Origin: Gammaproteobacteria bacterium
GTDB lineage: Bacteria > Pseudomonadota > Gammaproteobacteria > HK1
Direction of reading: 5' to 3'
DNA length: 64,000 nucleotides
Assembly: GCA_021773645.1 (NCBI GenBank)
Contig: JAJFJU010000002.1
Coordinates: 1 to 64,000, forward strand
The notes under the pieces are model-generated. The model was not told the origin of the DNA. It ran no database searches and saw only the letters and a program-made list of their open reading frames with translations. The position numbers were made by a program, and so were the translations under genes. Below, piece by piece: positions 9,136 to 20,737 of the stretch (its first letter is position 1; each line of letters opens with the position of its first letter).

Positions 9136-9792
9136 ATGCGTTCCATCCTGATTCTTAACTCCAAGGGTGGCTGCGGGAAAACCACCATCGCTACCAATCT
9201 CGCGGCTCACTATGCGCTCCGCGGCAACTCGGTAGTGCTGGTAGATTTTGACCCCCAGGGCTCTTCCATGGATTGGCTCGCCGTGCGACCGGAAGATCGC
9301 CCACCCATACGCGGTATCGCCGGCTGGGAACGGCCGGTACGGATTCCCAAGGGCACGGACACCGTCATTCTTGATGCCCCGGCCGGCGTCCATGGCCGCA
9401 GCCTGTCCAATCTGCTGCGACGGGTGCAGACCGTGGTAATGCCGGTATTGCCCTCTCCTATTGATTTGCGTGCGGTGGACCATTTCCAGGAAGAACTGAT
9501 GCATCTGGGGGGGGTATTGAAAAAAAAGGTGAAGATCACCACTGTCGCCAATCGGGTGCGGGAAAATTCCCATACGCGCGAAATACTGGAAGATTACCTG
9601 CGCTCTCTGAAACTTCCCGAAGGGCGCAAGCTACCCTTTAGCACCTATTTACGTAATAGCTATATCTACCTCAAGGCGGCGGAGCGCGGGCTCGGTATCT
9701 GTGAATTGGCACCCTCTTTGACCGCCCACGAACTAGAGCTATGGAAACCTCTGACTCGCTGGTTAAACAGCCGCTGGAGTTTGCCCGCATAA
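9136..9792 (+). CDS. Orphan ParA/MinD-like ATPase
   Basis: A 218-residue deviant Walker ATPase. Walker A is [15 protein letters not shown] at the N-terminus, followed by [15 protein letters not shown] and VILDAPAGV (Walker B). Proteins of this type position cargo such as plasmids, chromosomes, chemoreceptor arrays or other complexes. No parB-like partner lies next to it; the flanking genes are a transglutaminase and leuS. GGGAG precedes the ATG at suitable spacing. The cargo is unknown. Confidence 0.85.
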   Translation: MRSILILNSKGGCGKTTIATNLAAHYALRGNSVVLVDFDPQGSSMDWLAVRPEDRPPIRGIAGWERPVRIPKGTDTVILDAPAGVHGRSLSNLLRRVQTVVMPVLPSPIDLRAVDHFQEELMHLGGVLKKKVKITTVANRVRENSHTREILEDYLRSLKLPEGRKLPFSTYLRNSYIYLKAAERGLGICELAPSLTAHELELWKPLTRWLNSRWSLPA

Positions 9793-9896
9793 AAGCACCC
9801 GCTTTGGCACCCTCCGGCGGGCTATTGTATGCTCCCGGCCGGCCTCGCCACGGCGAGTTAATATCCCTTTAGGCGCGCGCCGCGTGCCCCCACTAA

Positions 9897-12901
<3,005 letters not shown>

Positions 12902-12904
12902 CTA

Positions 12905-13936
12905 GTGCAGCTCAAACCGGAACAACTTTCCCAACACCTTTCCCGCCCGCTTGCCTCGGTCTATATCGTTAGCGGCGATGAGCCGCTGCAACTTACCGAA
13001 GCGACTGATGCCATTCGCACGGCTGCCCGTGACCAGGGCTTTGCCGAGCGTGTGGTTTTTAATGTAGATAAGAAATTTTCCTGGGATAGCCTCGCGACTG
13101 AAGGTGCCAATTTATCCCTGTTTTCCCAAAAAAAACTGATTGAACTGCGCATGCCCCAGCCACGACCGGGCAAGGTCGGCGGTCAGGCCCTGCGTGATTA
13201 CGTTGCCCAAGCCGATAGCGACAAGCTGCTTCTCATCAGTACTGGCCGAATCGATGCCCGTACCCGTCAAACCAAATGGTGCCGGGCATTGGAACGCGCA
13301 GGGGTCAGCATCGCGGTGTGGCCGGTCGAGGGGGCAAGACTACCGAACTGGATTAAACAACGCGCCAGCCGCCAGGGGCTGAACATTGAGCCGGACGCGG
13401 CTGAGCTGTTAGCCGAACGCTTTGAAGGTAACCTCTTTGCCTGCGCCCAAGAGCTGGAAAAACTCGGGCTACGCCATGGCAAAACGGCCATAGCGGTGCG
13501 CGAGATACTCGCAGGTGGCAGCGAAGGCGCACGCTTTGATGGTTTCGATCTGCTCGAATACAGCTTTGCCGGAGATGCGGCACGTAGCCTCCGGGTATTG
13601 CGGGGGCTGCAAGAGGAGGGGGTCGAGGCATTGCTGATCTTAGGATCGCTTAGCTGGGGAATTCGTGAAATGGCCGGCTTTGCCAGTGCCCTTGAACAGG
13701 GCGATCCCCTGGATCGTCTGCTGGATCGCTCACCTGCCTGGGGCCGCCGCCGCGCGGAGGTGCAGGCCGCGCTCAGGCGTCATCCCAAAAAACAATGGTG
13801 GCAGATGTTGCGGTTTGCGGGGCAGATTGACCGTAGCCTTAAAACTGGAGGCCATGACCAGGGCTGGGAGCTGTTGACCCGCCTCGGCCTGATGCTCTGT
13901 GGCCAGGAGATAATGCCGTATAATCAGTGCCCTTGA
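12905..13936 (+). CDS. holA: DNA polymerase III delta subunit
   Basis: A 343-residue clamp-loader subunit that opens the sliding clamp. The N-terminal VYIVSGDEPLQLTEA and the LIELRMP and ARFDGFDLLEYSFAGDAARSLRVL stretches match HolA. The start is a GTG 3 bp after the lptE stop, so translation is probably coupled. It lacks the lysine of Walker A, as usual for delta. It is followed directly by proA. Confidence 0.93.
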   Translation: MQLKPEQLSQHLSRPLASVYIVSGDEPLQLTEATDAIRTAARDQGFAERVVFNVDKKFSWDSLATEGANLSLFSQKKLIELRMPQPRPGKVGGQALRDYVAQADSDKLLLISTGRIDARTRQTKWCRALERAGVSIAVWPVEGARLPNWIKQRASRQGLNIEPDAAELLAERFEGNLFACAQELEKLGLRHGKTAIAVREILAGGSEGARFDGFDLLEYSFAGDAARSLRVLRGLQEEGVEALLILGSLSWGIREMAGFASALEQGDPLDRLLDRSPAWGRRRAEVQAALRRHPKKQWWQMLRFAGQIDRSLKTGGHDQGWELLTRLGLMLCGQEIMPYNQCP

Positions 13937-15211
13937 ATGGCCCACACAGAACACCCGCTAATGGATATTGCTAGCTACATGAACACCCTCGGTGAGCGCG
14001 CCCGCGCCGCTTCACGGATACTCGCCGCTGCCGACACCGGTCAAAAAAATGCCGCATTGCATGCTATCGCACGGGCCATTGAAAACGGTCGCGCGGGCTT
14101 GCTAGAGGCGAATGCCAAGGATCTGGAAGCCGGCCAACATCTTGATAGCGCACTGCGAGACCGGCTGGCACTCGACGATGCTCGCATCCAAGCCATGGCC
14201 GATGGCATTCGCCAGGTGGCAGAGCTGCCGGATCCCATCGGTGCCATCAATCAGCTCAATTATCGCCCCTCGGGGATTCAGGTGGGACGCATGCGCGTAC
14301 CGCTTGGGGTCATTGGCATCATTTACGAATCCCGTCCTAACGTCACTGCAGACGCCGCGGCGCTATGCCTGAAGTCTGGTAACGCGGCCATCCTGCGCGG
14401 TGGCTCTGAGGCGGTGCATTCCAATCAGGCCATCGCAGCCTGCATCCAGGCGGGCCTGGAGGAGGCGGGGCTCCCGCGTACCGCAGTGCAGGTGCTGGAA
14501 ACCACCAATCGCGAGGCAGTAGGCTATCTGGTACGCGCCAAAGAATACGTTGATGTCATCGTGCCACGGGGCGGTAAAGGTCTGATCGAGTTTGTCAGCC
14601 GCGAGGCCACGGTGCCGGTGATCAAACATCTGGATGGCATCTGCCATGTCTATATCGATGATCGGGCGGATTGGGACAAGGCACTCGCCATTGCCGTTAA
14701 CGCCAAGACCCACCGTTACGGTGTCTGCAATGCTATGGAGACCCTGCTTATTGCCCGGGATGCGGTCGCTCACGTGTTGCCGGAGCTTCATCGGCGCTAC
14801 CGTGAGGCCGGTGTAGAGCTGCGTGGTTGTGCGGAAACCTGCGGTCACTTGAAAGATATCGAGCGTGCTAGCGAGGCCGACTGGGACACCGAGTATCTGG
14901 CCCCGGTACTCAGCATCCGTATTGTCGATGGCATGGCGCAGGCCATCGAACACATCAATACCCATAGCTCCCAACATACCGACGCCATAGTCACCGAGGA
15001 TTTCAGCCGCGCACGACGCTTTCTCAGCGCGGTGGATTCCAGCTCGGTGATGGTCAACGCCTCGACCCGCTTTGCTGATGGCTTTGAGTACGGACTCGGT
15101 GCCGAGATCGGTATCAGCACGGATAAGATCCATGCCCGTGGTCCGGTGGGGCTGGAGGGTCTGACTTCGGAAAAATACGTGGTCCTCGGTGATGGCCACA
15201 TCCGCAAGTGA
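13937..15211 (+). CDS. proA: Gamma-glutamyl phosphate reductase
   Basis: A 424-residue NADPH-dependent enzyme of proline synthesis that makes glutamate-5-semialdehyde. The cofactor region [11 protein letters not shown], the catalytic cysteine in [11 protein letters not shown] and the C-terminal [17 protein letters not shown] are clear. The ATG at 13937 follows the holA stop at once; another ATG 24 bp later is possible. A proA copy between holA and nadD is a frequent gammaproteobacterial order. Confidence 0.96.
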   Translation: MAHTEHPLMDIASYMNTLGERARAASRILAAADTGQKNAALHAIARAIENGRAGLLEANAKDLEAGQHLDSALRDRLALDDARIQAMADGIRQVAELPDPIGAINQLNYRPSGIQVGRMRVPLGVIGIIYESRPNVTADAAALCLKSGNAAILRGGSEAVHSNQAIAACIQAGLEEAGLPRTAVQVLETTNREAVGYLVRAKEYVDVIVPRGGKGLIEFVSREATVPVIKHLDGICHVYIDDRADWDKALAIAVNAKTHRYGVCNAMETLLIARDAVAHVLPELHRRYREAGVELRGCAETCGHLKDIERASEADWDTEYLAPVLSIRIVDGMAQAIEHINTHSSQHTDAIVTEDFSRARRFLSAVDSSSVMVNASTRFADGFEYGLGAEIGISTDKIHARGPVGLEGLTSEKYVVLGDGHIRK

Positions 15212-15254
15212 ACACTCACTTGTTATTTTCCCCTGTTAGCAGGCCATCCTTCCT

Positions 15255-15896
15255 TTGGCATTGATCGGACTGCTCGGCGGCACCTTCGATCCGATACACT
15301 GCGGCCATCTGCGTCTCGCCATCGAAATGAAGGAACAACTCGGGCTTTCCCGGGTGCTGTTGATTCCCGCCCATTTGCCACCGCATCGGGATACTCCGCA
15401 GGTGGATGCGCGGACTCGTCTTGCCTTGGCTCAAGCTGCCATTGGGGATATCCCCGGACTCGAGGTAGACGGCCGTGAGTTGCAACGGGCAGAGGCGTCT
15501 TACACCATTGAAACCCTGCGTTCACTGCATGTAGAGCATCCGGGGCAGAGTTATTGCCTGCTGCTCGGTATGGATGCCTTCAGAAATTTCGATAGTTGGT
15601 ATCAATGGCAGGATATACTGCGCTTTTGTCACCTAGGTGTTGCGGCCCGGCCGGGTTCAAACTGCCCGCAGCGCGGCCCGGTGGCAAAGCTTCTGGGGCA
15701 TTCCCGAGTCACCGAGCCCAAGGGGCTAAATACCGTCCCTGCAGGTAAAATTATTATCCGCGAAATTCCGGCGCTGGAGATATCCGCCACCGAAATTCGC
15801 AAAAGCATAGCCAGTAAGCGCACCATCAGTTGCCTGGTACCCCCTAAAGTTAAACAAATTATTTGTGAGAAACGGTTATATCAAGATGCAAAGTAA
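15255..15896 (+). CDS. nadD: Nicotinate-nucleotide adenylyltransferase
   Basis: A 213-residue enzyme that makes nicotinic acid adenine dinucleotide in NAD synthesis. The nucleotidyltransferase motif is GGTFDPIHCGHL at the N-terminus and the second motif is EISATEIRKSI near the C-terminus. The start is a TTG at 15255, needed to include GLLGGTFDP. The end overlaps rsfS by 11 bp. Confidence 0.95.
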   Translation: MALIGLLGGTFDPIHCGHLRLAIEMKEQLGLSRVLLIPAHLPPHRDTPQVDARTRLALAQAAIGDIPGLEVDGRELQRAEASYTIETLRSLHVEHPGQSYCLLLGMDAFRNFDSWYQWQDILRFCHLGVAARPGSNCPQRGPVAKLLGHSRVTEPKGLNTVPAGKIIIREIPALEISATEIRKSIASKRTISCLVPPKVKQIICEKRLYQDAK

Positions 15897-16245
15897 AGAA
15901 TTGAAAGCGCTGGCTATACACGCCCTGGAAGATCTCAAGGCCAATGACATAAAGGTGATGGATGTGCGCAAGCTAACCTCCATCACCGACTACATGATCA
16001 TCGCCAGTGGGCGGGCCGATCGCCATGCCAAGGCCGCGGCGGAGAACGTCATCATGGAAGCCAAACACGCGGGCAACCCACCCATAGGTGTAGAGGGGTT
16101 GCAGGAAGGCCGCTGGGTATTAGTGGATCTCGGCGATGTCGTGGTGCACGTGATGTCCCCCGAAACCCGTGAGTTCTACAAGTTGGAAAACCTCTGGTCA
16201 GAAGACAATAAACATCGGAAACCACTGCCTGAGGAATCAGTCTAG
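15886..16245 (+). CDS. rsfS: Ribosomal silencing factor RsfS
   Basis: A 119-residue protein that binds uL14 and blocks subunit joining when nutrients are scarce. ALEDLKANDIKVMDVRKL, ITDYMIIASGRADRHAKA and VHVMSPETREFYKLENLW are family hallmarks. The ATG at 15886 is chosen because the product then begins MQSKELKALA as in the family; a GTG 21 bp upstream is the alternative. A family-A repeat starts directly after the stop codon and separates it from rlmH. Confidence 0.95.
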   Translation: MQSKELKALAIHALEDLKANDIKVMDVRKLTSITDYMIIASGRADRHAKAAAENVIMEAKHAGNPPIGVEGLQEGRWVLVDLGDVVVHVMSPETREFYKLENLWSEDNKHRKPLPEESV

Positions 16246-16404
16246 GGAATCTCTGATTTATTCTGGACGAAGCAGATTGCGATTCAAAATGTTCAGATTT
16301 GAGGCACTGCTCGCACGTAATAGCTGGTTATTGCGAAGAGCAGTAACGATAGAGATGGGCATTTTGGGCGCAAGATGCAAGTTCACGAATAGATCAGAGG
16401 ATCC
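16246..16404. repeat. MITE-like repeat, family A, copy 1 (159 bp)
   Basis: The element begins GGAATCTCTGATTTATTC and the complement of its right end reads GGATCCTCTGATCTATTC, forming terminal inverted repeats. The interior is about 90% alike to the copy at 19557-19716 and to the reversed copy at 20539-20698. It starts on the base after the rsfS stop codon and ends 9 bp before rlmH, so the nadD-rsfS-rlmH-maf transcript must read through it. Confidence 0.85.
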
Positions 16405-16413
16405 CTAAGCCGC

Positions 16414-16884
16414 ATGCGCCTTGATCTCATCAGCGTAGGGGAGCGCCAGCCAGCGTGGGTGGACACGGGTTTCGATGAATATGCCCGCCGCCTTGCCGGT
16501 GGTTGGCGGCTTAAACTGATTCCTATCGCTGCGGCCAAGCGCAACAAGGGACGCACCGAGGCTCAGTTACGGGCGGAGGAGGGCAAACGGTTACTGGCTG
16601 CGGTACCGCGAGATGCCCGGGTCATCGCCCTTGATGCCAGTGGTCGTAAATTCAGCAATGAACAATTGGCCGACAAATTTCGCCATTGGATGGTTGATAG
16701 CCGACCGGTGGCATTATTTATCGGCGGCGCGGATGGTCTGGCACCCGAGTGTATCGAGCGCGCAGATTTTCTCTGGTCGTTATCGCCGCTGATCTTTCCC
16801 CACGGGCTGGTACGGGTGATGGTGGCGGAACAAATCTATCGCAGCTGGTCGATTATTAACGGCCGCCCCTACCATCGCGCATGA
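16414..16884 (+). CDS. rlmH: 23S rRNA pseudouridine-1915 N3-methyltransferase
   Basis: A 156-residue SPOUT methyltransferase acting on assembled 70S ribosomes. RLDLISVGERQPAWV, FIGGADGL and SLSPLIFPHGLVRVMVAEQIYR (split around the trefoil-knot SAM site) plus the C-terminal GRPYHR motif are all present. It overlaps maf by 4 bp. Pairing with rsfS is standard. Confidence 0.96.
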   Translation: MRLDLISVGERQPAWVDTGFDEYARRLAGGWRLKLIPIAAAKRNKGRTEAQLRAEEGKRLLAAVPRDARVIALDASGRKFSNEQLADKFRHWMVDSRPVALFIGGADGLAPECIERADFLWSLSPLIFPHGLVRVMVAEQIYRSWSIINGRPYHRA

Positions 16885-17492
16885 AGCAGCCTTTTATCTA
16901 TCTCGCCTCATGCTCGCCGCGACGCCGTGAGTTGCTAACCCAACTAGGAGTCTCCTTCGAAAGCCTGGAATTTGAGATACCGGAAATACGGCAAGCCGGT
17001 GAAAACCCAAAAGACTTCGTTCGTCGCATGGCGGTGGAAAAGGCGCGTGAGGGCCTGAGCCAGCTCGCCACTCCCAGCACCACGCCAGTCCTGGGCGCTG
17101 ATACCATTGTGGTGCTCAACGAAACGGTACTTGGAAAGCCCGCGAACCGGCAATTGGCAGAGCAACAACTCGGCCTGCTCTCCGGTCAACGCCACCAAGT
17201 TATCACTGCCGTTGCCTTGTGTGCTGAGCGGCGGGAAGTAGTACGTAGTGCCACCACCACCGTTTGGTTCCGCGAACTATCGGCCGGTGAGCGCAGCGCC
17301 TACTGCGTCACGGGTGAACCGCTGGATAAGGCTGGTAGCTATGCCATCCAGGGCCTTGCCGCTGCCTTCATTCGACGTATAGACGGCAGTTACTCGGGCG
17401 TTATGGGGCTGCCGCTATATGAAACGGCAGAATTGCTCTCCGAGTTTGGCCTTGGGCTATTCAGCGGGACGGATAATGGCGAATCTCTATGA
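16881..17492 (+). CDS. maf: Maf-type nucleoside triphosphate pyrophosphatase
   Basis: A 203-residue house-cleaning enzyme that hydrolyses dTTP/UTP or modified nucleotides. The N-terminal LASCSPRRRELL, ADTIVVL, LGKPAN and SYAIQGLAA motifs fit the YhdE (dTTP/UTP) subgroup. It overlaps rlmH and the next gene by 4 bp each. In many relatives the following gene is rng (ribonuclease G); here an unknown membrane protein takes that place. Confidence 0.93.
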   Translation: MKQPFIYLASCSPRRRELLTQLGVSFESLEFEIPEIRQAGENPKDFVRRMAVEKAREGLSQLATPSTTPVLGADTIVVLNETVLGKPANRQLAEQQLGLLSGQRHQVITAVALCAERREVVRSATTTVWFRELSAGERSAYCVTGEPLDKAGSYAIQGLAAAFIRRIDGSYSGVMGLPLYETAELLSEFGLGLFSGTDNGESL

Positions 17493-18118
17493 CCACAAAC
17501 CCGCTTAAAATCTGGAAAGCTCTCTATACCAACGACGATCTACGGGTACGTATAAAGCACTATTTAGCCCTGACGGGTGTGGCGCTGCTATTTTTCAATA
17601 GCCTGATATTGCTCCGTGGCTGGCAAAGCCTGGAGGCATTCGATGCCGCTGAAACCAACCGCCTGGCGGAGATTGCCCGCGATACCCTGCACACCGACCT
17701 GGCCTCGGCGACACTGATGAAAATGCCTTTGGCAACTGGCATGGATACCAAGGAAACGCTCAGCGCCATGCGCGCCTACGCCAAGCATCGAGATTTTGCG
17801 CTGCAAGTGGATGCCAACATCCGCGCCCAATCAAAATCACCTTATCTCGCGCGTATCCAAGCCTGCGATAATGCACATCTTCGTACGCTCGGCGAGGCGC
17901 ATCCTTTAATCCTCGCCCATCTTCCCTGCCACATTGTACTTATCAGCATCCCGGGCCAAGGGCTATGGCTAGCCACTCCGGATCCCGAGCGCCTGCTCTC
18001 CGGCGGTCAAGCCATCGACCCACAACATCAAGCCCTGGTACGCACCCTTAAGGCACGGCTACTCGGTCTCATGGCTGCTGGCTCCGGACAATCGCCACTC
18101 CTCGATCCCATGCCTTAA
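17489..18118 (+). CDS. Unknown single-span membrane protein
   Basis: A 209-residue protein I do not recognise. After a basic, cytosolic-looking start, one membrane span is seen at about residues 26-44 (LALTGVALLFFNSLILL), then a mostly helical region of about 160 residues with two cysteines (CDN, PCHIV) and a hydrophobic strand HIVLISIPGQGLWLA. The layout resembles an N-terminally anchored periplasmic domain. The 4-bp overlap with maf implies co-expression. It is convergent with tatC. Confidence 0.6.
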   Translation: MTTNPLKIWKALYTNDDLRVRIKHYLALTGVALLFFNSLILLRGWQSLEAFDAAETNRLAEIARDTLHTDLASATLMKMPLATGMDTKETLSAMRAYAKHRDFALQVDANIRAQSKSPYLARIQACDNAHLRTLGEAHPLILAHLPCHIVLISIPGQGLWLATPDPERLLSGGQAIDPQHQALVRTLKARLLGLMAAGSGQSPLLDPMP

Positions 18119-18146
18119 ATCCCACTGCTATCTACGAATGATCTAA

Positions 18147-18176
18147 GGAAACCCTGAGTTATTCGTGAACTTGCCC
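18147..18176. repeat. One-ended remnant of repeat family A
   Basis: About 30 bp beginning GGAAACCCTGAGTTATTC and continuing CGTGAACTTG match the right-hand terminal repeat of the family-A elements. The rest of the element is missing. It lies between the convergent 3' ends of the unknown membrane gene and tatC, touching the tatC stop codon. Confidence 0.6.
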
Positions 18177-18943
18177 TATTCAGTACCCTTTTCCTCGACA
18201 GGGGCATCCTGCTTCACATAAAAGCGCGAGAGTTGTGCGCCCAGTTCATACAATAGCCACATAGGTATGGCCAGCAGGGTCTGGGAGATGATGTCGGGTG
18301 GGGTCAGCAGCATGCCGACAACAAAGGCTCCGACGATCACATAGCTACGTTTTGCCACCAGGGCTTCGGGGGTAGTAAGCCCGGCCCATACCGCGAGGAT
18401 GGTGGCGATGGGGATCTCAAAGGCGAAGCCGAAGGCAAAGAAGATCTTGAGCACGAAATCTAGATAGCGGCTGATGTCAGTCATCACCGCGACCCCCTGA
18501 GGCGCAATACCCACGAGGAAGGCGAATACCAGTGGAAACACTACGAAGTAGGCGAAGGCGACACCGAGGTAAAAGAGAATGCTGCTGGTGAACACCAGCG
18601 GTAGCATCAGGCGTCGTTCATGGTCATATAGCCCCGGTGCCACGAAACCCCAGAGTTGGTAGAGCATCATCGGCATGGCGATAAAGACCGCGCTGACTAG
18701 AGTGAGCTTGAAGGGAATAAGAAAGGGAGAAGCCACTTCCGTGGCAATCATGCTGGTGCCCTCGGGCAGCAGGCGCAGTAACGGGGCGGCCAGCAGGGTA
18801 TAGAGCTCGTTACTGAAGGGCAGCAGCACCAGCAGTACGGCGAGCACGGTGAGCACATAGCGCAGCAGGCGATCGCGCAACTCGGTGAGGTGTGAAATGA
18901 GGCTCATTTCTGCCCCGTTGTGTTTAGGCTGGGGCGCCGCCAT
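18176..18943 (-). CDS. tatC: Sec-independent translocase subunit TatC
   Basis: A 255-residue, six-span inner-membrane protein that recognises twin-arginine signal peptides. The N-terminal LISHLTELRDRLLR, QLWGFVAPGLYDHERR and FAFGFAFEIPIA elements are typical. The start at 18943 lies 20 bp inside the end of tatB. Gene order hisI-hisE-tatA-tatB-tatC on the minus strand is common in gammaproteobacteria. Confidence 0.96.
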   Translation of the reverse strand: MAAPQPKHNGAEMSLISHLTELRDRLLRYVLTVLAVLLVLLPFSNELYTLLAAPLLRLLPEGTSMIATEVASPFLIPFKLTLVSAVFIAMPMMLYQLWGFVAPGLYDHERRLMLPLVFTSSILFYLGVAFAYFVVFPLVFAFLVGIAPQGVAVMTDISRYLDFVLKIFFAFGFAFEIPIATILAVWAGLTTPEALVAKRSYVIVGAFVVGMLLTPPDIISQTLLAIPMWLLYELGAQLSRFYVKQDAPVEEKGTE

Positions 18944-19262
18944 CTTTCTTATCCGCTGAGGGGTCAGTATTTATCGTGGCTGTTTTGTTCAGATCGTCGG
19001 AGATTTCTCGGGACGCCGTGCTGAGTGCATCACGAGTTTCGTCAATCATTTCGTAAACATCGTTAAGGGCCTCTGGCTTTTCCTGTAGATCATCTGCTGG
19101 AAACTCATTTTCCAGATCGCTTTTGACCGAGCTGACGAAGCCACGCAGCTTGCGTATCCAGCCGCTAGTGGTCCGTACTAGGCCAGGCAGACGTTCGGGA
19201 CCCACGACCAGCAATGCGACGACGCTGATCATCGCTAGTTCCCAGAAGCCAATATCAAACAT
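18924..19262 (-). CDS. tatB: Sec-independent translocase subunit TatB
   Basis: A 112-residue protein with the N-terminal MFDIGFWELAMISVVALLVV membrane helix, GPERLPGL hinge and an amphipathic helix, followed by a charged tail. With TatC it forms the receptor for folded, twin-arginine substrates. It overlaps tatC and lies 37 bp after tatA. Confidence 0.95.
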   Translation of the reverse strand: MFDIGFWELAMISVVALLVVGPERLPGLVRTTSGWIRKLRGFVSSVKSDLENEFPADDLQEKPEALNDVYEMIDETRDALSTASREISDDLNKTATINTDPSADKKDGGAPA

Positions 19263-19299
19263 AGGGGATTAACAGAGGGGGTAGTTAGCGTCTTGTGAG

Positions 19300-19533
19300 C
19301 TAACTGGCCGGCGTCTTATCTTTGTCGTGCGCCTCACTTTTGCTGGCCGCAGCTTGTTCCTCAGTCAATTTTTCTGAGTCCGGTTCTTCCGGTGTGCCCT
19401 GACCCTTCATGGAGGAACGAAAACCACGAATTGCGCCACCCAGGTCGCCGCCGATATTGCGCAGTCGCTTGGTGCCGAAAAGCAGCAGGACGATGACCAA
19501 AACAATTAATAACTGCCAGATACTCGGTGCCAT
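19300..19533 (-). CDS. tatA: Sec-independent translocase subunit TatA
   Basis: A 77-residue protein with a single membrane helix ([20 protein letters not shown]), the [10 protein letters not shown] hinge and the amphipathic [15 protein letters not shown] helix, followed by a charged, disordered tail. It forms the translocation assembly with TatBC. A family-A repeat lies 23 bp upstream of its start, so any separate tat promoter must lie within or before that repeat. Confidence 0.95.
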   Translation of the reverse strand: MAPSIWQLLIVLVIVLLLFGTKRLRNIGGDLGGAIRGFRSSMKGQGTPEEPDSEKLTEEQAAASKSEAHDKDKTPAS

Positions 19534-19556
19534 AGGTTTTCTCCGTAGGTTATTCT

Positions 19557-19716
19557 GGAATCTCTGATTTATTCTGAGCGAAGTAGATTTTGATTCAAAA
19601 TGTTCAGCTTTGAGGCGCTGTTCGCACGTAATAGCAAGCTATTGCGAAGATCAGCAACGATTAAAGATGGGCATTTTGGGCGCAAGATGCGAGTTCACGA
19701 ATAGATTAGAGGTTCC
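19557..19716. repeat. MITE-like repeat, family A, copy 2 (160 bp)
   Basis: It begins GGAATCTCTGATTTATTC; the complement of its right end reads GGAACCTCTAATCTATTC. It fills the gap between the hisE stop and the tatA start, so a his-tat transcript would contain it. Confidence 0.85.
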
Positions 19717-19722
19717 TTATGT

Positions 19723-20043
19723 TTAAGACGCCGGGCGTGATGCCTTTTCCGCAATTCCCGAGAGACCAAAACGCCGGTCCAGTTCGGCTAGTACATCGTT
19801 GGGGCTGAGATCTCGTTCGCTCAGCATCACTAGGGTGTGAAACCACAGATCGGCAGTTTCATAGATAACCGCTTGCTGATCATCATCCTTACCAGCAATG
19901 ACCACCTCTACCGCCTCTTCACCGACCTTTTTGAGGATGGTGTCACGTCCGCGGGCGTAGAGGGAGGCGACATAGGAAGATTTTGGATCGGCACCTTTGC
20001 GGGCCTCCAATACCTTTGCCAGTCGTGCCAAAGTATCGCTCAT
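19723..20043 (-). CDS. hisE: Phosphoribosyl-ATP pyrophosphatase
   Basis: A 106-residue enzyme that removes pyrophosphate from phosphoribosyl-ATP, the second step of histidine synthesis. [29 protein letters not shown] and [11 protein letters not shown] are family motifs carrying the metal-binding acidic residues. The ATG at 20043 is chosen because the product then starts MSDTLARL; the upstream ATG adds six unconserved residues. It is 51 bp after hisI. Confidence 0.95.
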   Translation of the reverse strand: MSDTLARLAKVLEARKGADPKSSYVASLYARGRDTILKKVGEEAVEVVIAGKDDDQQAVIYETADLWFHTLVMLSERDLSPNDVLAELDRRFGLSGIAEKASRPAS

Positions 20044-20094
20044 AATATCTCTCTTACCCACTTCGCTGAGGTGTGCCGGGTATTTCCAAAAGCC

Positions 20095-20484
20095 TTAATC
20101 ATCACTTTTCCCATAGATGGAGGCCGGGTCCTTGAGGATCGGCTCTACATTAATCCAAACCTGGTCTTCGAGGCGTTTGTAAAAACAACTGCGTCGTCCG
20201 GTATGACAGGCGATATCGCCTATTTGCTCAACTCGCAGTAGCACCACATCATCATCACAATCGAGGCGAATCTCACTTACTCGTTGGACATGCCCCGACT
20301 CCTCCCCCTTGTACCAGAGGCGCTTACGGGAGCGGGACCAGTACACCGCACGACCCTCCTGAGCGGTTAGGGTGAGGGCCTCGTGGTTCATCCACGCGAG
20401 CATCAATATCTCGCCACTTTCCGCATCTTGGGCGATAGCGGGGATTAGCCCCTGTTCATTCCAGCGTATCTCATCCAGCCACAT
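20095..20484 (-). CDS. hisI: Phosphoribosyl-AMP cyclohydrolase
   Basis: A 129-residue zinc enzyme that opens the adenine ring in histidine synthesis, stand-alone and not fused to His[31 protein letters not shown] and [11 protein letters not shown] carry the metal ligands, and [11 protein letters not shown] holds the zinc cysteines. It starts the leftward hisI-hisE-tatABC set. Confidence 0.96.
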   Translation of the reverse strand: MWLDEIRWNEQGLIPAIAQDAESGEILMLAWMNHEALTLTAQEGRAVYWSRSRKRLWYKGEESGHVQRVSEIRLDCDDDVVLLRVEQIGDIACHTGRRSCFYKRLEDQVWINVEPILKDPASIYGKSDD

Positions 20485-20538
20485 GATTAATCCAACAGTT
20501 TTCCGTGAGTCTCTGAATCGGGGTCATAATACACCTGA

Positions 20539-20698
20539 GGAAGCCCTGATCTATTCGTGGATTCGTCTTTTGCGCTCAAAACATCCATCTTTATCGTTGC
20601 TGTTCTTCGCAATAGAGCGACTATTACGTGCGAACAGCGTCTCAAAGCTGAACATTTTGAATCACAATCTACTTCACCCAGAATAAATCAGAGTTTCC
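20539..20698. repeat. MITE-like repeat, family A, copy 3, reversed (160 bp)
   Basis: The orientation is opposite to the other two copies: it begins GGAAGCCCTGATCTATTC and the complement of its right end reads GGAAACTCTGATTTATTC. It occupies most of the divergent gap between hisI and cca, leaving about 50 bp for the hisI promoter and 40 bp for that of cca. Confidence 0.85.
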
Positions 20699-20737
20699 AT
20701 AAATTTCGGGAATTTCCGTGCCTGCAGGGGGCGATAA

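Noticed and set aside
14363-15199. 278-codon minus-strand frame opposite proA
   Set aside because: proA is certain on the plus strand; the antisense frame only reflects GC-rich codon use.
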